Below are positions 24,206 to 32,099 of a DNA stretch of 64,000 nt, in pieces; within the stretch, counting starts at the first letter, position 1, and each line of letters opens with the position of its first letter. The stretch covers positions 1 to 64,000 of the forward strand of contig NZ_JACJHR010000034.1 in assembly GCF_014174495.1 (NCBI RefSeq), given 5' to 3'. The notes under the pieces were generated by a model. The model made no database searches. It was not told the DNA's origin and was given only the letters and a program-made list of their open reading frames with translations. Position numbers and translations under genes: made by a program. This DNA comes from Amycolatopsis echigonensis (GTDB lineage Bacteria > Actinomycetota > Actinomycetes > Mycobacteriales > Pseudonocardiaceae).

Positions 24206-24216
24206 CGGCGTATGGT

Positions 24217-24235
24217 GATGTCACCAGGTGTCATC
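24217..24235. promoter_or_regulatory. TetR operator site 2
   Basis: GATGTCACCAGGTGTCATC is, read on the other strand, the same 19-base site with two changes from site 1 (GATGACACCTGGTGACATC). It ends 20 bases before the SDR start codon, and the centre-to-centre distance is 30 bases, about three helical turns. Confidence 0.8.
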
Positions 24236-24255
24236 AACTGTGGAAGGAACATCCC

Positions 24256-25155
24256 ATGCGGGTTTTCGTCACCGGGGGCAGCGGCCACGTCGGCTCCGCT
24301 CTCGTTCCCGAACTGCTCTCCGCCGGACACGAGGTGGTCGGTCTCGCCCGGTCGGACGCCTCCGCCGCGGTGCTCGCCGAACGCGGCGCGCAGGTGCGGC
24401 GCGGCGACCTCGACGATCTCGACGGTCTGCGCGAAGCGGCCGCCGAGGCGGACGGCGTCGTGCATCTGGCGTTCAAACACGACCTGATGGCCAGCGGCGA
24501 GTTCGCCGGCGCGGTCGAAGCGGACTTCGCCGCGCTGGAGGCTCTTGGCGAAACTCTCGCCGGCACCGGCAAGCCACTGGTCTCGACCTCCGGAACCCTG
24601 ATGCTCACCGGGCTCGGCCGCACCGCGACCGAGGAGGACCGCCTTCCCGGCGGCCCGCGAGTCGACGCGGAGAACTACGTGCTCGGGCTCGCCCAACGCG
24701 GCGTCCGGTCGTCAGTCGTGCGGCTGCCGCCGTCGGTGCACAGCTCGCTCGACAAGCACGGGTTCGTCCCGACCATGATCCAGTTGGCCCGCTCGGCCGG
24801 GGTTTCGCCGTACGTCGGCGACGGGGCCAGCCGCTGGGCCGCGGGCCACACGCTCGACGCGGCCCGCCTGTACCGGCTGGCGCTGGAGAAAGCTCCGGCC
24901 GGATCGATGCTGCACGCGGTCGGCGACGAAGCCATCTCGCTCCGGCAGATCGCCGAGACGATCGGTGCGCGGCTTGGTGTCCCGGCGAAGTCCATCACGC
25001 CGGAGGAAGCCCCCACGCACTTCGGGTTCCTCGCGCCGATGGTGCAGGCAGACGCCCCGACCTCCGCCGCGCGCACGCGCGAGCTGCTCGACTGGAAGCC
25101 GGAACACCCTGGCCTGCTTGAGGATCTGGCTGAGGAGCACTACTTCGCCTCGTGA
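24256..25155 (+). CDS. NAD(P)-dependent extended SDR/epimerase-like protein
   Basis: This 299-residue atypical or extended short-chain dehydrogenase has a glycine-rich TGGSGHVG (6-13) at the N-terminus and a Rossmann fold. GDLDDLDGLREAAAEADGVVHLAF (in part) follows the NmrA/epimerase pattern. The usual YxxxK pair is not clear: the expected region reads AENYVLGLAQ, so the lysine is missing and the reaction is uncertain. It is probably induced when the divergent TetR regulator binds its ligand. The start is ATG behind GGAAGGAAC. The stop lies inside a hairpin shared with the convergent oxidase. Confidence 0.86.
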   Translation: MRVFVTGGSGHVGSALVPELLSAGHEVVGLARSDASAAVLAERGAQVRRGDLDDLDGLREAAAEADGVVHLAFKHDLMASGEFAGAVEADFAALEALGETLAGTGKPLVSTSGTLMLTGLGRTATEEDRLPGGPRVDAENYVLGLAQRGVRSSVVRLPPSVHSSLDKHGFVPTMIQLARSAGVSPYVGDGASRWAAGHTLDAARLYRLALEKAPAGSMLHAVGDEAISLRQIAETIGARLGVPAKSITPEEAPTHFGFLAPMVQADAPTSAARTRELLDWKPEHPGLLEDLAEEHYFAS

Positions 25156-25194
25156 GTGTTCATCGCGGTTCTCACCGCGATGAACACTCACGAG
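25149..25194. terminator. Bidirectional terminator hairpin overlapping both stop codons
   Basis: A perfect 21-base-pair stem (arms 25149-25169 and 25174-25194) with a TCTC loop covers the stop codons of the SDR and sarcosine-oxidase genes. The arm contains TCGTGAGTG and ATCGCGGT, shared with the hairpin at 59296. Confidence 0.88.
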
Positions 25195-26309
25195 AACCTC
25201 GCCGGATCGAACAGCGAGATCGGGTGCCGCGTCTCCCCGTCCACCACCAGGTCGGCGAGAATCTCGCCGACCACCGGCACGAATTTGAAGCCGTGCCCGG
25301 AAAATCCGCACGCCACCACCACGCGCGGATGCCTCGGGTGCGGGGCGATCACGAAATGCTCGTCCGGGGTGTTGGTGTAGAGGCAGGTCGCCGCGCGGCG
25401 AAAGGTCGCCGGGAGCGTCGGCATCCGGGAGCCGACAACGGCCGCGACCTCGCGTACCTCGTCGTCGTGGATCCGCCGGTCGACAGTGTCGGCGGTGCAC
25501 GGCGTGCCGCCAAGGTGCATGGCGACTTTGACGCCTTGTGCGGTGTGCGCGGGGAATCCGTAGAACTGGTCGCCTTCAGCGGTTTCCCACAGGTAGACGG
25601 GATGCTCGGCGAACGGCCGCACGTCCGTTGGTTCGAACCAGTACTGGACCTGGCGGCGCACCTCGAAGCCGACGCCTAGGTCAGCGAGCAGCACGGGTGC
25701 CCACGCGCCGGGGCACAGCACGAGCCGCTCGGCGGTGTAGTAGCTCGAAGCGGTGCCGACGCGCACGCCGGATTCCGTGCTGGTCCACGTGAATACCTGC
25801 TCTTCGTGGTGCAGTTCGGCACCGTGGCGCGCGGCGAGCCGCAGGTGCGCGGCGACGCTTCCTTCGGGCGACACGAAACCGGCGCCCGGTTCCCACAACG
25901 CCACCTCGTCCTCGGCCGGGGTGATGGTGGGGAACCGGCGCCGGATCTCGGCCGGGTCCAGGATTTCGTGCGGGATGTCGAACTTCTCCGCGGAAAGCGT
26001 GCTGCCCGCGATCGTGCGCGATTCCGGCGGTCCGCCCATCACCGCACCGCAGCGGGTGAACAGCGACCGCCCGGAGTCGCGTTCGAGTTCGTCCCACATC
26101 TCGTGCGCGCGCAGCAGCAGCGGCACGTAATCCGGGCCTTCGAGGTACGCCTGCCGCGTGATCCGCGAACCGCCGTGGCTCGAACCGAGGTTGTGCACCG
26201 GAGCGAACTGGTCGATCCCGAGCACCTTCTGGCCCCGTCGCGCCAGCCGGTAGGCGGCCGCGCTGCCCATTCCGCCGAGACCGATCACGATCACGTCGTA
26301 GTGCGTCAT
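25188..26309 (-). CDS. Monomeric sarcosine oxidase
   Basis: This 373-residue flavoprotein of the MSOX/MTOX family oxidises sarcosine, or a similar N-methyl amino acid, to glycine, formaldehyde and hydrogen peroxide. It has an FAD Rossmann loop GLGGMG (10-15), then SSHGGSRITRQAY. Cys309 in CLYTNTPDEHF matches the covalent flavin cysteine, and Lys261 (GVKVAMH) the oxygen-activating lysine. It overlaps the upstream dehydrogenase by ATGA, so the two are translationally coupled. Together they would take dimethylglycine through sarcosine to glycine. N-methyltryptophan oxidase is the alternative. Confidence 0.9.
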   Translation of the reverse strand: MTHYDVIVIGLGGMGSAAAYRLARRGQKVLGIDQFAPVHNLGSSHGGSRITRQAYLEGPDYVPLLLRAHEMWDELERDSGRSLFTRCGAVMGGPPESRTIAGSTLSAEKFDIPHEILDPAEIRRRFPTITPAEDEVALWEPGAGFVSPEGSVAAHLRLAARHGAELHHEEQVFTWTSTESGVRVGTASSYYTAERLVLCPGAWAPVLLADLGVGFEVRRQVQYWFEPTDVRPFAEHPVYLWETAEGDQFYGFPAHTAQGVKVAMHLGGTPCTADTVDRRIHDDEVREVAAVVGSRMPTLPATFRRAATCLYTNTPDEHFVIAPHPRHPRVVVACGFSGHGFKFVPVVGEILADLVVDGETRHPISLFDPARFS

Positions 26310-28540
26310 TCACTGCCCCTCAACGGCTCGGCGGCCACCCGCGCCGCGAGCCGTTTCCCGAAGTGCTCGATTTCCACTGGCGTGCGCGGCCGGGCGTCCG
26401 CGACGGGAAGCCACGCGTAGGCCAGGTTTTTGTCGATGGTGTAGCCGTACGCCCCGCTCGTGACGTATCCCGAGGGGCGGCCGTCGACGTACACCGGTTC
26501 CCGGCCCTGCATTACGGAACGCGAGTTGTCGACGGTCAAGCACACCAGTTTCCGGCGCGCCGTCGCTGGAGAAAGGTGGAGAAGCGTGTCCCGGCCGAGG
26601 AAGTAGCCCTTGTCCATCCGCACCGCGAACCCGAGACCGGCCTCGTACGGGTCGTGCTCGGTGGTCACGTCGATGCCGCAGCTTCGGTGCCCTTCCTCCA
26701 TCCGGAGGCTGCGCAGCGCGTCTTCGCCGGCCGCGACGATCCCGTACGGCTGCCCGGCCGACCAGAGCGTGTCCCACAGCGACCGGCCGAGATCCGCGCC
26801 AGTGTGCAGCTCCCAGCCGGATTCGCCCACGTCGGACACGCGCAGCACGGTCACCGGCACGTCGCCGACATACGTCCGCCGAACGCGGGAGTCCGATGTG
26901 GACAGTTCGGGCAGCACCTGCTCGGCGAGCGGTCCCCACAAACCGAGACAGCAGGTGCCGCCGGTCGTTTCGCGCAGCTGGACCGAGCCGTCGCCGGGCA
27001 GGTGACGGCGCAGCCAGGCGACGTCCCGGTGGTGATGCGCGGCGACGTGGAACTGCTCCGCGCCGAGCCGGGCGACGGTGAGATCGCTGCGGACGCCGCC
27101 GTCTTCGCCGAGCAGCAACGTGGTGGTGACCGAGCCGGGCGGCCGGTCGAGCTGGTTCGTGGTCATCGTCTGCAGGAACGGCAGCGCGCCGCGGCCGGTG
27201 ATCTCCAGCCGTCGCCTCGGGGTCAGGTCGAACAACGCCACCCGGCTCCGAGCCGCGACGGCCTCCGCACGGGCATCGGTGTACCGCTGAGGCCGCGCCC
27301 AACCGTCTTCTTCGCGAAACTCCGCGCCCAGCGCGACTTCGCGCTCGTAGCAGGGAGTGGTCCGCAGCAGTTCCGGCGCTGGCCGCGGATGGCCCGCCGC
27401 CGCCAAGCTCCGCTCCCGCACCCGGCCGGGTGCGAGCTGCAGCCGATCGAACCGGGCAAGGTCGACGGAGTGCAGGTCGAGGTGCGCCTGCCCCTCGATG
27501 AGCCAGCGCGCCAGCTCCCGGGCGACCCCGGCGGACCACGCGCAGTCCACCGCCTCGGCGATCCAGAACCCGTCGAGATCGGGATGCTCGCCCAGCAGCG
27601 GCAACCCGTCCGGCGTACCCGGGACCAGGTGCCGGACGCCCTCCTCGACCTTCGCGTCGGCGAGTGCGGGTACCAAGCCGAGCGCGGCCGTCCACGACTC
27701 CTCGAAGCCCGCCGGAGCGAACGCGGCGTCGGTGTCGACCGGACCCAGCGCGCTGATGCCCAGCCGGTCGATGTGCTCGCGCAGCGCCAGCCCGGCCCCG
27801 CGCAAGATCGGCTTGTCCGCCTCGGTGAACGGGTCGTTGTCCCCGGCGAGACGCGCCAGCGGCGTGGTCAGCGCGTGCTCGACGGCGATCGGCACCACCG
27901 GCACGGCGAGGTCGACCAGCCGCCCGAACCGCGGTCCGCGTACTCCAGCGCAGGAGACGACCACGTCGGCACGGAACCGGTCGGTCGCGGTCGCCACCGC
28001 GGTCACCCGGCCCGCCGTGCGCACGATCTCCACAATCTCTTGCCCAGTAAGGAATTTCGCGCCTCGCTCCGTCGCGCGGCGAGCTTGGGCGTGTGCCGCG
28101 CGGAGCGGTTTGACCAGCCCGTCGCCGGGGACGTGCAGGCCGCCGGACACCTTCGCGGAGTCGAGCAGCGGGTGCAGCTGAGCGCATTCGCCCGGTTCGC
28201 GCAGATAGCCGCGCACGCCGGACGATGTCGCCCAGCCCAGCCGTTGCCGCAGCCGGGAAAGCTGCTCGGGAGTGGTCGCCAGTTCGAGGCTCCCGACCGG
28301 CTGGAAGCACCAGCCGCCGTCGACGGTCAGCCCGCTGTACTTCTCCGCGGTGTACTTCGCGAACTCGGACGCCGTGCGGTCGGCGTGCGTGCGGAAGAGC
28401 AGTCCCGGCCCGGGCGAGGCGATCGCCGGTTCCGGTTCGAGGACGGTGACGTCCGTCCAGCCTCGTTCGGTCAGCTCGTCGGCGACCGCGCAACCGAGGA
28501 GTCCGGCGCCGAGCACAACGACCCGCGGTCGCACCGCCAT
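26306..28540 (-). CDS. Dimethylglycine dehydrogenase/oxidase-like FAD-GcvT fusion
   Basis: This 744-residue protein has an N-terminal FAD-dependent DAO domain (GAGLLG at 11-16, about 1-370) and a C-terminal GcvT aminomethyltransferase domain (about 400-744, with RSRVALFDLTPRRRLEITG). This fusion is typical of dimethylglycine and sarcosine dehydrogenases, which pass the released methyl group as formaldehyde to tetrahydrofolate. It starts at ATG with AGGAGGT seven bases upstream and heads a two-gene operon with the sarcosine oxidase. The IclR gene upstream on the same strand is the likely regulator. Substrate identity is inferred from the pairing. Confidence 0.87.
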   Translation of the reverse strand: MAVRPRVVVLGAGLLGCAVADELTERGWTDVTVLEPEPAIASPGPGLLFRTHADRTASEFAKYTAEKYSGLTVDGGWCFQPVGSLELATTPEQLSRLRQRLGWATSSGVRGYLREPGECAQLHPLLDSAKVSGGLHVPGDGLVKPLRAAHAQARRATERGAKFLTGQEIVEIVRTAGRVTAVATATDRFRADVVVSCAGVRGPRFGRLVDLAVPVVPIAVEHALTTPLARLAGDNDPFTEADKPILRGAGLALREHIDRLGISALGPVDTDAAFAPAGFEESWTAALGLVPALADAKVEEGVRHLVPGTPDGLPLLGEHPDLDGFWIAEAVDCAWSAGVARELARWLIEGQAHLDLHSVDLARFDRLQLAPGRVRERSLAAAGHPRPAPELLRTTPCYEREVALGAEFREEDGWARPQRYTDARAEAVAARSRVALFDLTPRRRLEITGRGALPFLQTMTTNQLDRPPGSVTTTLLLGEDGGVRSDLTVARLGAEQFHVAAHHHRDVAWLRRHLPGDGSVQLRETTGGTCCLGLWGPLAEQVLPELSTSDSRVRRTYVGDVPVTVLRVSDVGESGWELHTGADLGRSLWDTLWSAGQPYGIVAAGEDALRSLRMEEGHRSCGIDVTTEHDPYEAGLGFAVRMDKGYFLGRDTLLHLSPATARRKLVCLTVDNSRSVMQGREPVYVDGRPSGYVTSGAYGYTIDKNLAYAWLPVADARPRTPVEIEHFGKRLAARVAAEPLRGSE

Positions 28541-28723
28541 CGCGAGGTACCTCCTGCCTGCCGGCCGTCGCGGACGGCCCGGCTCGGGACGAGACAGGCA
28601 TGCCGGAACGCCCCCGCCGGGGATCGGACGCGTTGCGGATGGAGATCGATGTTCCGTCTGCTGCAACTCACAAATTGCGGGATCGCGGGCGCGCTGTCAA
28701 GAGAGCCGCCGCGGCCGCCGGGT

Positions 28724-29509
28724 TCACGCGGAGAAGTAGCCGAGCTGAGCGGAAAGTTCCCGGGCCGCCTCGGCCATCGGCGCGACGATCTGCCGGATCC
28801 GCTGTTTGGACAGCCGGTAGGACGGACCGGACGCGCTCATCGCCGCGACGACCTCGCCGCCGGGCCCGCGCACCGGCACCGCGACCGCGTGCATGCCCAG
28901 TTCCAGCTCCTCGAAGGAGGCCGCGTAACCGTCCTCGGCGACGCGGTCCAGTTCGGCCGCCAGCTCGTCCCGGTCGACCGTGGTGCGCGGCGTGTACTGC
29001 TCCAGCTCGTGCGCGAGCATCCGCTTCCGCTCGGCCTCGTCCATCGCCGCCAGCAGGACCTTGCCGCTGGACGTGGCGTGCAGCGGCGTGCGCTGCCCGG
29101 TCCAGTTCTGCGTGGTGATCGCCGCCGACCCGCGGGCCTGGCTGATGTTGATCGCGACCCCGTCGTCGGCGATCGCGATGTTGACCGTCTCGCCCAGTTC
29201 CTCGGCGAGCGCCTGGCAGGTCTGCCTGCCGAGCTTCGCGAGGTCCATGCGGCCGGTCGCGGCGCCGGCCAGCCGGACCACGCCGAACCCGATCGCGTAC
29301 TTGCCGCGTTCGCCCAGCTGCTCGACCAGCCCGTGCGCCTCCAGCACGCTCAGCAGCCGGGACGCGGTGGACTTGTGCACGCCCAGCTCGCCCGCGATCT
29401 CGGTGATGCCGGTTTCGCCGTTGCGGGCCAGCAGCTCCAGGACGTTGATCGCCCGGTCGACGGACTGCACCGCGCTTCCCGTTGCGTTTCCCGAGTCCTG
29501 GTTCCGCAT
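28724..29509 (-). CDS. IclR-family transcriptional regulator
   Basis: This 261-residue protein has an N-terminal winged helix (about 12-75; TGITEIAGELGVHKSTASRL in part) and a C-terminal IclR effector domain (about 85-255) with LHATSSGKVLLAAM and the GYAASFEELELGMHAVAVPV block (in part). IclR proteins often control small catabolic operons next to them, so it probably regulates the dimethylglycine/sarcosine genes that follow 183 bases downstream on the same strand. It is divergent from mtrA. Confidence 0.92.
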   Translation of the reverse strand: MRNQDSGNATGSAVQSVDRAINVLELLARNGETGITEIAGELGVHKSTASRLLSVLEAHGLVEQLGERGKYAIGFGVVRLAGAATGRMDLAKLGRQTCQALAEELGETVNIAIADDGVAINISQARGSAAITTQNWTGQRTPLHATSSGKVLLAAMDEAERKRMLAHELEQYTPRTTVDRDELAAELDRVAEDGYAASFEELELGMHAVAVPVRGPGGEVVAAMSASGPSYRLSKQRIRQIVAPMAEAARELSAQLGYFSA

Positions 29510-29683
29510 AGCGCAACAGTAACCGCTCGGCTGCGATCTGTTCGGCTGAGCGGGGGAATCCGCCCGCGACCGGGGCGCCGGACGCGTCCGGATGGCCCAA
29601 CCGGGCCGGTGATCTTGATCTTTCCGGTGGTCAAACGCGCGGGTCGTGCGCACGGGTGCGGGCGGTAGTGCGAACATGTGGTC

Positions 29684-30361
29684 ATGAAGGCACGTGTCTT
29701 GGTGGTCGACGACGACCCGGCGCTCGCGGAGATGCTCACCATCGTGCTCCGCGGCGAGGGGTTCGACACCGCGGTGGTCGCGGACGGTTCGCGCGCGCTT
29801 CCCGCGCTCCGGGAGCTGAAACCGGACCTGGTCCTGCTCGACCTCATGCTGCCCGGCATGAACGGCATCGACGTGTGCAAGGCGATCCGCGCCGAGTCCG
29901 GCGTGCCCATCGTCATGCTCACCGCCAAGAGCGACACCGTGGACATCGTGCTGGGGCTCGAGTCCGGCGCCGACGACTACGTGGTCAAGCCGTTCAAGCC
30001 GAAGGAACTGGTCGCCCGCGTGCGCGCCCGGATGCGCCGCACCGAGGCCGAGCCCGCCGAATCGCTCACCATCGGCGATCTCGCGATCGACGTTCCCGGA
30101 CACGAGGTCACCCGCGACGGCAAGGCGATCCCGCTGACCCCGCTCGAATTCGACCTGCTCGTGGCGCTGGCCCGCAAGCCGCGCCAGGTGTTCACCCGCG
30201 AGGTGCTGCTCGAACAGGTGTGGGGCTACCGGCACGCGGCCGACACCCGGCTGGTGAACGTGCACGTCCAGCGCCTTCGCTCGAAGGTGGAGAAGGACCC
30301 GGAGCACCCGGAGGTGGTGCTGACGGTGCGCGGGGTCGGGTACAAGGCCGGCCCGCCGTGA
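29684..30361 (+). CDS. mtrA: Response regulator MtrA
   Basis: This 225-residue OmpR/PhoB-type regulator has an acidic pocket (Asp10, Asp11), phosphoacceptor Asp53 (LLDLMLPGM), switch Thr81 (LTAKS) and Lys103 (VVKPF). The winged-helix output domain runs from about 128 to 225, ending RLRSKVEKDPEHPEVVLTVR (in part). Sequence and the mtrA-mtrB-lpqB order identify it as MtrA, which links cell-envelope and division control to the kinase MtrB. I chose ATG at 29684; a GTG two codons earlier is possible. Confidence 0.97.
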   Translation: MKARVLVVDDDPALAEMLTIVLRGEGFDTAVVADGSRALPALRELKPDLVLLDLMLPGMNGIDVCKAIRAESGVPIVMLTAKSDTVDIVLGLESGADDYVVKPFKPKELVARVRARMRRTEAEPAESLTIGDLAIDVPGHEVTRDGKAIPLTPLEFDLLVALARKPRQVFTREVLLEQVWGYRHAADTRLVNVHVQRLRSKVEKDPEHPEVVLTVRGVGYKAGPP

Positions 30362-30368
30362 TCCGCCG

Positions 30369-32099
30369 ATGACCGGTTTCGCGGGGCGGCTTCGCGCCGC
30401 CGCCCGCGCCGCGGCTCGGCTTTCGGCCCGGGGCGTGGTTTTCGCACGCCGCCGCGCGGTGGCGTTCAACGAGTTGTGGAAGCACTCGCTGCAGTTCCGC
30501 GTCACGATCTCGACGCTCGCGTTGTCCTCGGCCGTGGTGTTCGTGCTGGGCATGGTCCTGCAGAACCAGATCACCGAACGGCTGCTGGACACCAAACGCC
30601 GCGCCGCGGTCGAGCAGACCCAGGCGCTCGCCGACACCGCCGCGCGCGAACTGGTCGGCGTCGGCGGCGAGTCCGCGGACGCGCTGCACACGCGGTTGCA
30701 GAACGCGCTCAAGAAGATCTCCACCACTTCCTCGTCGCGCGCGGGTTCCACCGCGGGCACCTTCGAACCGGTGCTGGCCAGCGTCGGACGCGGTCAGTCG
30801 GACACCGACCCGGTGTACGTCGGGCCGTTCAACTCGGTGCCGGAGCGGCTGCGCCAGTTCGTCGAGGCCGACCACCTCGCGCGGCTCGAGCACACAGTCG
30901 ACGAGAACGGCGTACGGACCACGTACCTGATCGTCGGCACTCCGCTCGCGACCGCGGCCAGCCCGCTGCAGCTGTACTTGCTCTTCCCGCTCACCAGCGA
31001 GCAGACCACCGTCTCGACCGTGCAGAACACCTTGTTCGTCGCCGGCATCGTGTTGTTGCTGCTGCTCGCCGGCATCACGAACCTGGTGGTCCGGCAGGTG
31101 GTGCGGCCGGTCCGGCAAGCCGTCGCGGCGGCCGAACAGTTCGCCGGCGGCGACCTCGACCAGCGGCTCGCCGTCGTGGGCGAGGACGACCTCGCCAAAC
31201 TCGCGGTGTCCTACAACAGCATGGCGGCCAGCATTCAGAACCAGATCCGCCAGCTCGAGGAATTCGGCGGCCTGCAGCGCCGGTTCACCTCCGACGTGTC
31301 GCACGAGCTGCGCACCCCGCTGACCACCGTGCGGATGGCCGCCGACGTGCTGCACGCGTCCCGCGAACAGTTCCCGCCCGGCCTCGCCCGCTCGACCGAA
31401 CTGCTGGTCGACGAGCTGGACCGGTTCGAGGCGCTGCTCGGCGACCTGCTGGAGATCAGCCGGCTCGACGCGGGCGTCGAGGAGCTGTCCGCCGAATACA
31501 TCGACGTGCGGCCGATCGCGACGCGTGCGGTCGAGCAGGTGCGGGTGCTCGCCGGAACCGCCGGCAGCGCGGTCGAACTGGTGCTGCCGGACGAGGACGC
31601 CTCCGCCGAGGTGGACGCGCGGCGCATCGAACGGATCCTGCGCAACCTGCTGGCCAACGCCGTCGACCACAGCGAGGGCAAACCGGTGGTGCTGACGGTG
31701 GCGGTGAACGAGTCCGCGGTCGCGATCACCGTCCGGGACTACGGCGTCGGCCTGCGGGCGGGGGAGGCCGAACTGGTGTTCAACCGGTTCTGGCGCGCCG
31801 ACCCGTCGCGCAACCGGCGCACCGGCGGCACCGGGCTCGGCCTCGCGATCAGCCAGGAGGACGCGCGGCTGCACGGCGGCGTTCTCGACGCGTGGGGCGA
31901 ACCGGGACACGGCGCGTGCTTCCGGCTCGTGGTGCCGCGCCGGCAGGGCGTGCCGATCGCCGACAGCCCGCTGGTGCTGCCGCCGCCGGACGCCGTTTCG
32001 GAGATCACGCTCTCGCCGTCGTCGGTCGCCGAACTGCATCCCGCGCCGGAGGCGATCCTCGCCGATCCGGGGCCGGACCGGGAGGAGGTCGGCCAGTGA
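30369..32099 (+). CDS. mtrB: Sensor histidine kinase MtrB
   Basis: This 576-residue membrane kinase has two transmembrane segments (about 43-66 and 220-242) bracketing an extracellular domain. A HAMP linker, a HisKA helix with DVSHELRTPLT (phospho-His312) and an HATPase domain with NLLANAVDHS, DYGVGL and GTGLGLAIS follow. The C-terminal 60 residues are a proline-rich tail typical of actinobacterial MtrB. It begins eight bases after mtrA and overlaps lpqB by GTGA, so the three genes form one coupled operon. Confidence 0.97.
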   Translation: MTGFAGRLRAAARAAARLSARGVVFARRRAVAFNELWKHSLQFRVTISTLALSSAVVFVLGMVLQNQITERLLDTKRRAAVEQTQALADTAARELVGVGGESADALHTRLQNALKKISTTSSSRAGSTAGTFEPVLASVGRGQSDTDPVYVGPFNSVPERLRQFVEADHLARLEHTVDENGVRTTYLIVGTPLATAASPLQLYLLFPLTSEQTTVSTVQNTLFVAGIVLLLLLAGITNLVVRQVVRPVRQAVAAAEQFAGGDLDQRLAVVGEDDLAKLAVSYNSMAASIQNQIRQLEEFGGLQRRFTSDVSHELRTPLTTVRMAADVLHASREQFPPGLARSTELLVDELDRFEALLGDLLEISRLDAGVEELSAEYIDVRPIATRAVEQVRVLAGTAGSAVELVLPDEDASAEVDARRIERILRNLLANAVDHSEGKPVVLTVAVNESAVAITVRDYGVGLRAGEAELVFNRFWRADPSRNRRTGGTGLGLAISQEDARLHGGVLDAWGEPGHGACFRLVVPRRQGVPIADSPLVLPPPDAVSEITLSPSSVAELHPAPEAILADPGPDREEVGQ

